A stretch of 64,000 nucleotides of DNA from Flammeovirgaceae bacterium (GTDB lineage Bacteria; Bacteroidota; Bacteroidia; Cytophagales; Cyclobacteriaceae): the NCBI GenBank assembly GCA_020635915.1, contig JACJYU010000001.1, positions 1,650,501-1,714,500 of the forward strand, given 5' to 3'. The notes under the pieces are model-generated. The model was given only the letters and a program-made list of their open reading frames with translations. It had not been told where the DNA came from and searched no databases. Numbering within the stretch: the first letter of the stretch is position 1; every line of letters starts with the position of its first letter. Positions 17,169-26,187 of this stretch are shown here, one piece after another. A program made the position numbers and the translations under genes.

Positions 17169-18311
17169 ATGAAGCCTCTTTATTATCAAAACAATTTTAC
17201 CTTGGGCATTTTAGGGGGCGGCCAACTGGGCCGCATGCTCGTCCAGTCGGGCATTGACCTCAACATTTCATTTTCCGTCCTGGACCCTGATGCCAACGCC
17301 CCGTGCAGCCAGCTGGCGCCCTTCCAGACGGGCAAGCTTACCGACTACGACACGGTAATGCGGTTTGGGGAGGCCTGCGATCTCATTACCATCGAAATCG
17401 AAAATGTGGACACCAGGGCCCTTTTCGAGTTGGAAAAAATGGGCAAGAAGGTTTTTCCACAGCCCGCCATCATTGAGCTGATACAGGACAAGCGCACGCA
17501 AAAGCAATTTTATATCGACAACGATATCCCCACGGCCGGGTTTGTGCTGGTGGAAAACAAAAATGACGTAATGGCCCACCGCTCCTTTTTGCCTGCCGTG
17601 AACAAACTCGGCAAAGAGGGCTATGATGGACGGGGCGTGCAAATGCTGCGCAAAGCCGCGGACCTGGACAAGGCTTTTGATGCCCCGGGCCTCCTGGAAA
17701 AGTTAATCCCGTTCGACAAGGAGATAGCCGTTATCGTGGCGCAAAACGAAAAAGGCGACATCGCCTCCTATCCTGCCGTGGAAATGGAATTCCACCCTAA
17801 GAAAAACCTGGTCGAATACCTCTTTGCCCCGGCCCGCCTGGACGAGGCCATACGGCAAAAGGCCGACCAGATTGCGCGCAAAGTAATCAGGCGGCTGGGG
17901 ATGGTGGGCATCCTGGCCGTGGAAATGTTTGTGGGCCCGGAGGGCCAGGTACTGGTAAACGAAGTGGCCCCCAGGCCACACAACAGCGGGCACCACACCA
18001 TCGAGGCCAACGAAACCTCGCAATACGAACAACACCTGAGGGCGATATTGAACCAACCCCTAGGCAGCACGCAACTGCGTTCCCCCTGCATTATGGTCAA
18101 CTTGCTGGGGGAGGAGGGCTACACCGGGGAGGCCAAATACAAGGGCATGGAAGACGTACTGGCCCTTGAGGGGGCACACGTCCACCTGTATGGCAAAAGG
18201 GTGACGAAGCCATTCCGGAAAATGGGGCATGTAACAATTGTGGATAGCGATATGGAAAGTTTAAGGAAGAAAGCCTACTTTGTAAAAGACAATCTTAAAG
18301 TAATAGCATGA
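17169..18311 (+). CDS. purK: 5-(carboxyamino)imidazole ribonucleotide synthase
   Basis: A 380-residue ATP-grasp enzyme of purine synthesis that carboxylates AIR to N5-CAIR using ATP and bicarbonate. The N-terminal motif GILGGGQLGRML, the central EKLIPFDKEIAVIVA and the C-terminal NEVAPRPHNSGHHTIEA are diagnostic. ATG 17169 is chosen because it matches the family start and follows a -7 element; an ATG at 17148 adds seven residues. It overlaps purE by four bases (ATGA), the usual purK-purE pair in reversed order. Confidence 0.93.
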   Translation: MKPLYYQNNFTLGILGGGQLGRMLVQSGIDLNISFSVLDPDANAPCSQLAPFQTGKLTDYDTVMRFGEACDLITIEIENVDTRALFELEKMGKKVFPQPAIIELIQDKRTQKQFYIDNDIPTAGFVLVENKNDVMAHRSFLPAVNKLGKEGYDGRGVQMLRKAADLDKAFDAPGLLEKLIPFDKEIAVIVAQNEKGDIASYPAVEMEFHPKKNLVEYLFAPARLDEAIRQKADQIARKVIRRLGMVGILAVEMFVGPEGQVLVNEVAPRPHNSGHHTIEANETSQYEQHLRAILNQPLGSTQLRSPCIMVNLLGEEGYTGEAKYKGMEDVLALEGAHVHLYGKRVTKPFRKMGHVTIVDSDMESLRKKAYFVKDNLKVIA

Positions 18312-18817
18312 GCAAGCCATTAGTTGGGATTATCATGGGCAGCCGATCGGACCTGCCCGTGATGAGGGCGGCTGCCGACTTTCTCTCGGAGGTAGGGGTG
18401 CCGTTCGAGATCACCATTGTGTCCGCCCACCGCACCCCCGAGCGGATGATGTCGTATGCTTCGTCTGCCCGAAGCCGCGGGCTCAAAGTAATTGTGGCCG
18501 GGGCGGGTGGCGCGGCCCACCTGCCGGGCATGGTGGCCTCCATGACATCCCTTCCCGTTATCGGTGTGCCCATCAAATCGTCCAACTCGATGGACGGCTG
18601 GGACTCCGTGCTGTCGATACTGCAAATGCCACAGGGAGTGCCCGTGGCCACAGTGGCGCTCGATGGCTCAAAAAATGCAGGAATACTTGCCGCCCAAATT
18701 ATTGGCACAATGGACGAAGGGGTGGCCAAAAAGCTTGACCAGTACAAGGAAACGCTGAAGGCACAGGTGCTGGGCACGGCCCAGGACCTCGAAAAGTCAG
18801 GGCTGCCCAACCCCTAG
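18308..18817 (+). CDS. purE: N5-CAIR mutase (class I PurE)
   Basis: A 169-residue enzyme that moves the carboxyl group of N5-CAIR to give CAIR. The diagnostic motifs are present: GSRSDLPVM near residue 12, SAHRTPERM near residue 40 and GGAAHLPGM near residue 65. With PurK next door it is the class I (mutase) form rather than the class II carboxylase. The start overlaps the purK stop (ATGA at 18308), so the pair is translationally coupled. Confidence 0.94.
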   Translation: MSKPLVGIIMGSRSDLPVMRAAADFLSEVGVPFEITIVSAHRTPERMMSYASSARSRGLKVIVAGAGGAAHLPGMVASMTSLPVIGVPIKSSNSMDGWDSVLSILQMPQGVPVATVALDGSKNAGILAAQIIGTMDEGVAKKLDQYKETLKAQVLGTAQDLEKSGLPNP

Positions 18818-18885
18818 CAGGGCCGGCCCTGGGATATAGTGGTTTTTTCCGTATATTTTCAGGTTGGTTAACAATTGATTTCCCA

Positions 18886-20154
18886 ATGAAGCCGAATGAA
18901 AAAGGGTGGCTAAAAAGGTACCTGGACTTCCGGAAGGATATTTTGGCAGGGCTGACTTCCGAAAAGGCAAAGTCCTCGCATCCTGAACATTCCCTGTACC
19001 GCCTTATCCAGCCCACCGGGCTGATGTATGGCCATGCCGTGGACGTGCTTGAGCGGCCTGAACTGGAAAAACTGGAAGAAAAAGACAAAATGAAACTGTT
19101 GCTGGCAGAAAGCCTGATCAGCAGTTCGTTGCTTTTCCGCGACAAGCCTGTAAAGGGCCCGGAAGAGCTCTCGGGGCTTATGGCAAAAACCCTGGATAGC
19201 ATCGCCAATTTTTACAACAACGTATTCCCGGAACTGGCCACCCCCACCAAGTCATTCTTTGGAAGGAAAAAGTCGCCCCTGGAACTGGCCGAGAAAATCC
19301 TTGACAAACGGATAGAAAAAACCACCGAATACAGTGGCAACTTTTGGATGCAGTTCTTCCACAACAGCCTGCTCTTTCTGGACATTTTCATTTTTGGCCA
19401 ATGGATACACACCAATGCCGACCGGATCGTCTCCGACTTTTTTAAATACGAGCGCGAGGAGTTGCGTTTTTCTGTGGTGAAGATCATAGCGGCCGCGGCC
19501 CATTCCAACCACAAAATTGAATATGAAGAACGAAAGCTGCTCGAATATTTCATACAAAGTGCTGGGCTGACGCCAGACAAAAAAAAGGAAGCGGTAGAAC
19601 TGTTTGAAGGGGGCATAGTGGTGGAAGCCCTCAACCTGCCCACCAACAACTCGTGGTTGCTGAAAAAATATTTTTTGGAGATGGCCATCCTCACCCTTTG
19701 GGCCGACAAGAAGATAGAAGACCAGGAAAGTGAGTTCCTCCAACTGTTGTGCCAATACCTGGACTTTAAGGAAGACGACCTGGAAAACAGCATGATCGCC
19801 ATTGAAGGTTTTGTGCTGGAGCATTGGGAGCAGTTGGGCTATTTGCAAAACAAGCAGGACTACAACGAGGTAAGCGAGAGGTTTGTGAAAAGGCTGGCAA
19901 AACTCACCGAAAGCAACAAAACCAGGATTGTGGAAGAAGTGAAGGAAAGCAAGGCCTTGATGAACCTGCTCCGCAAGGCCAAGGCCGGGGAACTCACCGA
20001 GGAGGAAAAACAAACCGTGCAGGAGCTAATGGTCAGCGTGCTTAAAACCATTCCCACATTTGTGATCATTGCGTTGCCGCAGCGTTACCTCACCCTGCCG
20101 GTATTGTTGAAGATACTGCCAGCCAATATCTTCTCCGAAACATTGGGCGATTAG
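18886..20154 (+). CDS. TerB/LETM1-like protein
   Basis: A 422-residue protein resembling the LETM1-related biofilm-associated proteins annotated in Bacteroidota. The N-terminal half is helical. The middle (about residues 195-290) has TerB-like helices with KIEYEERKLLEYF and WADKKIEDQESEF acidic loops. The C-terminus (about 385-415) has the LETM1-type stretch LKTIPTFVIIALPQRYL followed by a hydrophobic, possibly membrane-associated run. Its role in ion homeostasis is inferred from these parts. It follows purE after 68 bases and overlaps the convergent terC-like gene at the stop. Confidence 0.65.
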   Translation: MKPNEKGWLKRYLDFRKDILAGLTSEKAKSSHPEHSLYRLIQPTGLMYGHAVDVLERPELEKLEEKDKMKLLLAESLISSSLLFRDKPVKGPEELSGLMAKTLDSIANFYNNVFPELATPTKSFFGRKKSPLELAEKILDKRIEKTTEYSGNFWMQFFHNSLLFLDIFIFGQWIHTNADRIVSDFFKYEREELRFSVVKIIAAAAHSNHKIEYEERKLLEYFIQSAGLTPDKKKEAVELFEGGIVVEALNLPTNNSWLLKKYFLEMAILTLWADKKIEDQESEFLQLLCQYLDFKEDDLENSMIAIEGFVLEHWEQLGYLQNKQDYNEVSERFVKRLAKLTESNKTRIVEEVKESKALMNLLRKAKAGELTEEEKQTVQELMVSVLKTIPTFVIIALPQRYLTLPVLLKILPANIFSETLGD

Positions 20155-21122
20155 GCCAGCTCGTCCGATTTCTTCTTTTTGGGGACCAGCACGGAGAACA
20201 CGATGGACAACGTGAGGGTGAGCAAAATCACCGTGAAGGAGAAGGTAACGGGAATATGGATTTCAAATATCTCCAACAGCATTTTTGCACCAATAAAAAA
20301 CAGGATAATGGAGAGCCCCTTCTGCAGGAGGTAAAACTTGTCGATAATGCCTGCCAACAGGAAGAACATGGCCCTAAGGCCCAGCACGGCAAAAATATTG
20401 GAGGTATAGATCAAAAACTCGTTTTGTGTAATGGCAAAGGCCGCAGGAATGGAGTCCACGGCAAAAATCAAGTCCGTGGTTTCAATCAGCACGATCACCA
20501 AAAACAATTGGGTGAACATCAGTTTGGGCTTGAAGACCAGGAACTTGCCCCCCATGTCGTCTTTGGTCATTGGAAGGTATTTCCTACAAAGCCTTAGGAT
20601 AGGGTTTTTCTCCGGGTCGATTTTCTCGTCACTGTCTTCAAAATATATTTTAATGCCTGAATAAATCAGGAACACGCCAAACACGTACAATATCCAGTGG
20701 AATTTTGCGATGAACAGGGCCCCGATAAAAATGAACACCCCCCTGAAAACCACTGCCCCCAAAATCCCCCAGAATAGTATCTTGTGGTAATACTCCTCCT
20801 TTACGGTGAAGTATTTCAAAATCAGGAGGATCACAAAAATATTGTCCACGGACAGGGCGTATTCCGTGAGGTAAGCCGAAAAATACTCCAATGCCGCATC
20901 CGTCCCGCTGTCGTCATACCGGTATACCAGGTAGCCAAAAGCCGTACTGATCACCACCCAAAATATAGACTGGTAAAGGGCAGAGGTAGTGGAAATTTTA
21001 TGGGCCTTCCTGTTGAAAACCCCAAGGTCAATCAACAAAAAGAGGATGATGACGACAGCAAAAACGGCAAACAGAATGGTTTCTGCCTGGTTGTTGTTCC
21101 TAAACAAGGAGAATAAAAGCAT
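20151..21122 (-). CDS. TerC/Alx-family membrane protein
   Basis: A protein of about 323 residues with eight or more membrane helices. It has the TerC family motifs: LTEYALSVDNIFVILLIL in the first part and VLIETTDLIFAVDSIPAAFA in the second, whose Asp residues are thought to handle Mn(II) or other metals. A frame extension to 21170 would add a soluble tail. The leader contains a terminator-like hairpin after a -7 element, which suggests attenuation. Neighbours include a Fur-family gene and TerB-type genes. Confidence 0.88.
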   Translation of the reverse strand: MLLFSLFRNNNQAETILFAVFAVVIILFLLIDLGVFNRKAHKISTTSALYQSIFWVVISTAFGYLVYRYDDSGTDAALEYFSAYLTEYALSVDNIFVILLILKYFTVKEEYYHKILFWGILGAVVFRGVFIFIGALFIAKFHWILYVFGVFLIYSGIKIYFEDSDEKIDPEKNPILRLCRKYLPMTKDDMGGKFLVFKPKLMFTQLFLVIVLIETTDLIFAVDSIPAAFAITQNEFLIYTSNIFAVLGLRAMFFLLAGIIDKFYLLQKGLSIILFFIGAKMLLEIFEIHIPVTFSFTVILLTLTLSIVFSVLVPKKKKSDELA

Positions 21123-21150
21123 TTGCCCTAATTGCGTTTTTCGAGTAAAA

Positions 21151-21193
21151 AAGAGGTGATTAATACCCAATCAAAGGCAAATAATCACCTCTT
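21151..21193 (-). terminator. intrinsic terminator or attenuator between the Fur-family gene and terC
   Basis: On the minus strand a perfect 12-bp stem (arms 21193-21182 and 21162-21151, AAGAGGTGATTA) with a 19-base loop is followed by a T run. This is the classic form of a rho-independent terminator. It could end the ABC-fur transcript. Because a -7 element lies upstream of it at 21218-21211, it could also act as an attenuator in the terC leader. Confidence 0.65.
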
Positions 21194-21210
21194 ACAAAGT
21201 CTTATGGCAG

Positions 21211-21218
21211 CAAATATA
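21211..21218 (-). promoter_or_regulatory. possible -7 element upstream of the terC leader
   Basis: TATATTTG on the minus strand is a perfect TAnnTTTG. A transcript from here would run about 80 bases, including the terminator-like hairpin, before reaching the terC ATG at 21122. Confidence 0.4.
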
Positions 21219-21277
21219 AACTAATCCACAAAACTTACATGTGTGTTAAATACGGCTATTTCTTAAAAAGGAACCCC

Positions 21278-21697
21278 CTACCGGCATTTTGAGCAGGTTC
21301 CCTGGACCAACAGGCTCACCTCGTCCGGTTTGTACCCCCCTGGCAGGTCAAACGGGGGGATTTCCACCTCTTCCAGGCAACTGGTTTGGCCACAACGGGT
21401 ACATTTAAAGTGCACATGGTCGTGCTGGTGGACAGTGTGGGGGCAATGGTCGCTGCAGAGCGCGTATTTCAAGCCCCCGGAGTTATCCGGTATCTTGTGG
21501 ATGATCCCTTTTTCAAGGAAGGATTTCAGGGTCCTGTACACGGTCACCCGGTCGAACAAGGAGGCCACCTGCTTTTCTATATCGGAATAGGACAAGGCGT
21601 GGGAATTGCTGAGGAACAAGCCGAGTATCTTGGACCGGCTGGTAGTCGACCTCAGGTTTGATTCCTTGAGTATTTGCCTTTGAATGCGCACGGTCAC
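21278..21697 (-). CDS. Fur-family metalloregulator
   Basis: A 139-residue Fur-type repressor. The N-terminal winged helix spans about 1-80 (VTVYRTLKSFLEKGIIHKI is typical). The His-rich HQHDHVHFKC motif and two CxxC pairs (CTRC and CSKC at the C-terminus) would form regulatory and structural zinc sites, closest in look to Zur/Fur of Bacteroidota. Which metal it senses cannot be decided. It overlaps the ABC-transporter stop by four bases (ATGA), so the two are co-translated, and it is followed by the terminator-like hairpin. Confidence 0.85.
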   Translation of the reverse strand: MTVRIQRQILKESNLRSTTSRSKILGLFLSNSHALSYSDIEKQVASLFDRVTVYRTLKSFLEKGIIHKIPDNSGGLKYALCSDHCPHTVHQHDHVHFKCTRCGQTSCLEEVEIPPFDLPGGYKPDEVSLLVQGTCSKCR

Positions 21698-23463
21698 CCC
21701 TCGTTAAACTGCAACTTCAGCAAGTTACTATAAATACCGTTATCGCGGTGGGTTAGTTCATCGTGCGAGCCCGATTCGGCTATGGCCCCCTCCTTGATCA
21801 CCAGTATCCTGTCCACTTTCCGGATGGTGCTAAGGCGGTGGGCAATGATAATGGTGGTACGGCCTTCCATCAGGTTGTCCAGGGCCTCCTGTACCAGTTT
21901 TTCCGATTCGGCATCAAGGGAGGAAGTGGCCTCGTCCAGCACCAGGATGGTGGGGTTTTTAAGGATGGCCCTGGCAATGGCCACGCGCTGGCGTTGCCCG
22001 CCAGAAAGTTTTACCCCACGGTCGCCAACCCTCGTGTCCATTTTTTCCGGAAAGGACAGGATAAAGCCCAGGGCATTTGCCTTCCTGGCCGCATCTTCAA
22101 TCTCCTCGTCCGTTGCCCCCGGCCTGCCGTAGGCAATATTTTCCTTGATTGTGCCCCCAAACAATATCACCTCCTGGGGCACCACCCCAATGTTGGCCCG
22201 ATAGGCCGTGAGCGGATAGTGGTTGACTGGCGTGCCGTCCACCAGCACCTGTCCGCCTACCGGCTGGTAATAGCGCAGCAACAGGTTGGTGATAGTGGAT
22301 TTTCCTGACCCACTGGGCCCCACGAGGGCCACCTTTTGCCCCGCCCCTATTTCAAAATCAATATCTTTCAATACCCGCAGGTCGGCCCGGGTGGGGTAGC
22401 TGAACGCCACGCTCTTGAATTGAATTTTACCCTTCAATTTCAAAGCAGGGGCAGGCGCTTCCTTTTCATCGCTTTCCGCCAGTATCTCCATGAGACGCTC
22501 GGAAGCACCAATGGATTTTTGCAACTGACCGTAGATGTCGCCAAGCCCGGCTATGGAGCCACCAATAAATGTGGTGTAAAGCACGAACGAAAACAATTCG
22601 CCTACGGTAACCTCATGGGCTTGTACCAGGTAGGCACCATACCAGCTAACCGCCACAATGCCCCCAAACAAGGCCACTATGGTAAAGGATATAAACACGC
22701 CCCTGTATTTGGCCGCATGAAGCGCAATGCGCACCACCTCCTTTAGGGATTTTGTGTACCGCCCCACCTCAAACAACTCGTTGGTAAAGGATTTTACCAC
22801 CGTGATCGACTGGAGGGTCTCCTCCACGATAACGTTGGTGGAGGCCAGTTGGTCCTGGGTCTTTTTGGAAAGCTTTCTGATAAACTTTCCAAAAAACAAG
22901 GCGGCCACTACCAATACGGGGAAGGTAAGCAACATGAATAGCGTCAGCTTGGGCGTAAGCACAAAAATGACTACCGTGCCCGCGGTGAGCACCAGCACTT
23001 GCCTTAGCAACTCCGATAAAGTTACGGTAAAGGCATCTTGTAAAATCCCTACATCCGAAGTGATCCTACTGATCAATTCCCCCACGCGCCTTTTGTCAAA
23101 GAAGGCAAGCGGAAGCCATAGCATTTTCCTGTACACGGAAAGGCGGATATCGGCCAGGGTGCGCTCGCTCACAATGGCGAACGTATACACCCTGACAAAA
23201 GAAAACACGCCTTGCACGATAAGGATCACCAGCAAGGCCAATGCAATTTGGTTGATGGTAGTAAGGATAAAGCCCCCCTTGCCCGAAGCCACATCAAGCA
23301 ATTTCCCTGCAAAGTAGGGGAAGGAGAGCAACGTAACGCTCGAAAGCGTAAGGCAGAGAATCCCGAGGAACAACGTCCATTTATAGGGCGCCACGAATTT
23401 GAATATGCCAACCAGTTTCCTAAACCCGGGGCGGGTTAGCTTTGCCTTCCCATTTTCTTCCAT
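21694..23463 (-). CDS. MsbA-like ABC exporter (fused permease-ATPase)
   Basis: A 589-residue half-transporter. Six membrane helices lie within about residues 20-320. The ATPase follows with Walker A GPSGSGKST near residue 381, signature LSGGQRQRVAIARA, Walker B ILVLDEATSSLD and the H-loop AHRLSTI. It works as a homodimer that exports lipids, peptides or drugs; the substrate is not visible. It is translated together with the downstream Fur-family gene by ATGA overlap, which is unusual and may hint at metal-linked regulation. Confidence 0.92.
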   Translation of the reverse strand: MEENGKAKLTRPGFRKLVGIFKFVAPYKWTLFLGILCLTLSSVTLLSFPYFAGKLLDVASGKGGFILTTINQIALALLVILIVQGVFSFVRVYTFAIVSERTLADIRLSVYRKMLWLPLAFFDKRRVGELISRITSDVGILQDAFTVTLSELLRQVLVLTAGTVVIFVLTPKLTLFMLLTFPVLVVAALFFGKFIRKLSKKTQDQLASTNVIVEETLQSITVVKSFTNELFEVGRYTKSLKEVVRIALHAAKYRGVFISFTIVALFGGIVAVSWYGAYLVQAHEVTVGELFSFVLYTTFIGGSIAGLGDIYGQLQKSIGASERLMEILAESDEKEAPAPALKLKGKIQFKSVAFSYPTRADLRVLKDIDFEIGAGQKVALVGPSGSGKSTITNLLLRYYQPVGGQVLVDGTPVNHYPLTAYRANIGVVPQEVILFGGTIKENIAYGRPGATDEEIEDAARKANALGFILSFPEKMDTRVGDRGVKLSGGQRQRVAIARAILKNPTILVLDEATSSLDAESEKLVQEALDNLMEGRTTIIIAHRLSTIRKVDRILVIKEGAIAESGSHDELTHRDNGIYSNLLKLQFNEG

Positions 23464-23514
23464 CTTTTGCCCTTATGACTTCCTAAAAAAAACCATTGTT
23501 GCCCTTTCCAACCT

Positions 23515-24093
23515 TCAATAGGCCACCTTCGAGGTGATGGCAAACCTGACGCTGTCCCGCAATATCATTTTCTGAACGCCCTTTACTTCGTAGCCTGCTA
23601 TCACCCACTGTTTGCCAATGTCTTCCAATTCCATCGTAAAATCCCTGGTGGTATAGTACAGCGTGTTTTGCTCGCCCAGGGTGGCCTCCACCTTCCTTAA
23701 CTTTTTAGGGGTGCCCTGATAATACAACCTTAAGGACTTTACAGGGATTTCCCTATCCGTCACAAAGCTCTTGATGATCAAATTGCTGTTCGCGTCCTTC
23801 ACGCCATCCGTCACCTTGTACGCGCCTGTGTAGATAGGCTTGTTGATGATGTCAAGGTGGCGAAATACCTGCAGTTCCTTAGCCCATGCGGAACTGTCCG
23901 GTTTAAAGGACACCTTGTCCGCAGTGCGCCCTATCGTTGCCGATTTGGTCAGGGTGGCGTTTTTCCCCTTCAGATAGTCCAACTGGCGGTCGATGAGGCT
24001 GTCGATGTCAAAGTAGTTTTTGGCAGTCCGGGCATCGTTTTGGCAAGAGCCAAAAACCAATACGGCAAGAAGGGCAACCAGGGTATATTTCAT
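23515..24093 (-). CDS. hypothetical lipoprotein
   Basis: A 192-residue lipoprotein. The signal peptide is short and ends in the lipobox VFGSC with the lipidated Cys at residue 17. The mature domain is a mix of beta strands (LRLYYQGTPKK, NTLYYTTRDFTMELE, WVIAGYEVKG) that resembles small periplasmic beta-sandwich domains, but no family is recognised. It overlaps the gpmI stop by four bases, so it is the downstream member of a two-gene operon with gpmI. Confidence 0.65.
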   Translation of the reverse strand: MKYTLVALLAVLVFGSCQNDARTAKNYFDIDSLIDRQLDYLKGKNATLTKSATIGRTADKVSFKPDSSAWAKELQVFRHLDIINKPIYTGAYKVTDGVKDANSNLIIKSFVTDREIPVKSLRLYYQGTPKKLRKVEATLGEQNTLYYTTRDFTMELEDIGKQWVIAGYEVKGVQKMILRDSVRFAITSKVAY

Positions 24094-25622
24094 GCTTGCA
24101 GGTCTATTAACACTTTACCGGTCATTTCCGCTGGAATGGGGATGCCCATCAGGGCAAGAATGGTAGGGGCCAGGTCGCCCAGCTTTCCATCCTGAACGCG
24201 GCCACGGTAATTTGGGGAGACCACTATAAAAGGCACTAGGTTGGTGGTGTGGGCCGTGTTGGGGGACCCGTCTTCGTTGATCATGATGTCCGCATTACCG
24301 TGGTCGGCTATGATTATTGTCGTATACCCATTCTTAAGGGCGGCCTCCGTTACGGCTTCGTTGCATTGGTCCACCGTTTCGCAGGCGGCCACCCCCGCAC
24401 TGAAAACCCCCGTATGCCCAACCATGTCGGGGTTGGCAAAGTTGAGGCAAATAAAGTCTGCCGATCTTTTTTTCAATTCAGGTATGACCTTGTCACGGAT
24501 GTCCCGGGCGCTCATCTCGGGCTGCAGGTCGTAAGTGGCCACCTTGGGGGAAGGGCAAAGTATCCTTGACTCCCCCGGGAAGGGTTCTTCCCGCCCCCCG
24601 GAAAAAAAGAAGGTAACGTGTGGGTATTTTTCAGTCTCCGCTATCCTTATTTGCTTTTTGCCTGCCTTGGAAAGCACCTCCCCCAGGGTGTTGTCAAGGT
24701 TGTCTTTCCCAAACATGACCTTGATGCCTGTAAAAGAATCGTCATAATTGGTAAGGGTGACATAATGGAGCGGCAGCGCATGCATGCCGTGGCCTTCAAA
24801 ATCCTGCTGGGAGAGGGCCATGGTAATTTGGCGCCCACGGTCTGTCCTGAAATTGAAGCAAACCACCACATCCCCCGCTTGGATGGTGGCCACCGGCTTT
24901 CCCGTAGGCCCGGTGGCAATGATGGGCTTCAAAAACTCGTCCGTGGTCCCGTTCTTGTAAGATGCCGTGATGGCGGCAACCGGGTCTATTGCCAACTCCC
25001 CAATGCCATTTACCAGGGCATCATAAGCCACCTTTATCCGCTCCCAACGGTTGTCCCTGTCCATGGCATAGTACCTCCCCACCACGCTCGCCAACCGGCC
25101 GGTGGACTTGCCCATATGGGCCTGCAAATCCGTTAGGTAGCCAACGGCACTTTTGGGGTCCGTGTCCCTTCCATCGGTAAAGGCATGGACAAACAAATCC
25201 CTGACGTGATGGTCCTTTGCGGCCGTGCACAGGGCCTTCAAATGGCCGATGTGGGAATGGACCCCCCCATCGGAAACCAACCCTATTAAATGGATTTTCT
25301 TGTCGTTTTCATTGGCATACCGGAATGCCTCCAACAACACAGGGTTTTTGCCCAAAGCCTTTTCTTCCACTGCCTTGTTGATCTTTACCAGGTCTTGGAA
25401 CACCACACGCCCCGCCCCAATGTTCATATGGCCGACCTCGGAATTTCCCATTTGCCCACCGGGCAGGCCCACGGCAAGCCCGGAAGCTTCCAGTTTACCA
25501 TGTGGGTATTTGAGGTATAAAGAATCTATGTAAGGGGTTTTGGCATGGTCAATGGCAGACACGCTTTTGTCTTTGGCAATACCCCACCCGTCCAATATCA
25601 TGAGCAAAACCTTCGAATCCAT
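24090..25622 (-). CDS. gpmI: 2,3-bisphosphoglycerate-independent phosphoglycerate mutase
   Basis: A 510-residue Mn-dependent enzyme of the alkaline phosphatase superfamily that interconverts 3- and 2-phosphoglycerate. The start motif LLMILDGWG provides a metal-binding Asp, and GNSEVGHMN carries the nucleophile Ser61. HTTNLVPFIV and ADHGNAD are the C-terminal metal motifs. The length is typical. ATG 25622 is preferred to an upstream TTG extension. A -7 element stands 18 bases upstream, and the lipoprotein gene overlaps downstream. Confidence 0.95.
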   Translation of the reverse strand: MDSKVLLMILDGWGIAKDKSVSAIDHAKTPYIDSLYLKYPHGKLEASGLAVGLPGGQMGNSEVGHMNIGAGRVVFQDLVKINKAVEEKALGKNPVLLEAFRYANENDKKIHLIGLVSDGGVHSHIGHLKALCTAAKDHHVRDLFVHAFTDGRDTDPKSAVGYLTDLQAHMGKSTGRLASVVGRYYAMDRDNRWERIKVAYDALVNGIGELAIDPVAAITASYKNGTTDEFLKPIIATGPTGKPVATIQAGDVVVCFNFRTDRGRQITMALSQQDFEGHGMHALPLHYVTLTNYDDSFTGIKVMFGKDNLDNTLGEVLSKAGKKQIRIAETEKYPHVTFFFSGGREEPFPGESRILCPSPKVATYDLQPEMSARDIRDKVIPELKKRSADFICLNFANPDMVGHTGVFSAGVAACETVDQCNEAVTEAALKNGYTTIIIADHGNADIMINEDGSPNTAHTTNLVPFIVVSPNYRGRVQDGKLGDLAPTILALMGIPIPAEMTGKVLIDLQA

Positions 25623-25640
25623 AATTGGTATTGTTGGCGG

Positions 25641-25648
25641 CAAATATA
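25641..25648 (-). promoter_or_regulatory. -7 promoter element of gpmI
   Basis: TATATTTG on the minus strand, a perfect TAnnTTTG, lies 18 bases before the gpmI ATG. It forms a divergent pair with the element at 25755. Confidence 0.55.
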
Positions 25649-25754
25649 ACCCTCTGCCAAGGAATATCCCCTGCCATCCGTTCCAATTACACCTTTAACA
25701 CGCGTTAGGTTCTGGAATATTGGGGATATAATTAGGCGGTGTCGTTTAATGGCA

Positions 25755-25762
25755 TAATTTTG
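25755..25762 (+). promoter_or_regulatory. -7 promoter element of the DUF4783-nadC operon
   Basis: TAATTTTG is a perfect TAnnTTTG, 17 bases before ATG 25780. It is divergent to the gpmI element. Confidence 0.55.
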
Positions 25763-25779
25763 GCCAGTAATCATTGAAA

Positions 25780-26187
25780 ATGAAGTACAGGAGGATCAAT
25801 ACGGTTGGAAGGTTGGGGGTGCTGGTTTTTTGCTTCGCCCTGCAGTGCGCCTATGCCCAGGATGCCATTTTTGACCCCATCCGGGACGTCATCAAAACGG
25901 GCAGTGCCCGGGAAATGTCGAAACACCTGAACCAGAGCGTAGAGATCAATATTGAGGGGGACGTAAACACCTACAGCAAGGCCCAGGCGGAATTTGTTTT
26001 CCGCGACTTTTTTAAAAAACACCCAGCCACCAGCTTTACCATAGTGCACAAAGGGGCGTCCAAAGGCGGCCAGCAATTTGCCATCGGCAGGTATGTAAGC
26101 AACAACGACAGCTACAATGTATTGATGCTGGTAAAGGCGGCCGGTGCCACTTACCTGATACACGAAATCAGTTTTGTGAAAGAATGA
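25780..26187 (+). CDS. secreted DUF4783-family protein
   Basis: A 135-residue periplasmic protein. The signal peptide runs to about residue 27 (CAYAQ). The mature domain, about 108 residues, has the cone-like alpha+beta order of DUF4783/NTF2-like folds, with SAREMSKHLNQSVEI, AEFVFRDFFKKHP and the final strand TYLIHEISFVKE. The function is unknown. The gene is restricted to Bacteroidota as far as I know. It overlaps nadC by four bases, so the two are translated together. Confidence 0.75.
   Translation: MKYRRINTVGRLGVLVFCFALQCAYAQDAIFDPIRDVIKTGSAREMSKHLNQSVEINIEGDVNTYSKAQAEFVFRDFFKKHPATSFTIVHKGASKGGQQFAIGRYVSNNDSYNVLMLVKAAGATYLIHEISFVKE

Noticed and set aside
18818..18831. Perfect 14-base palindrome CAGGGCCGGCCCTG after purE as a terminator
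   Set aside because: It has no loop and the nearest T run is 10 bases away, so it cannot form a standard terminator. It may be chance in GC-rich DNA.
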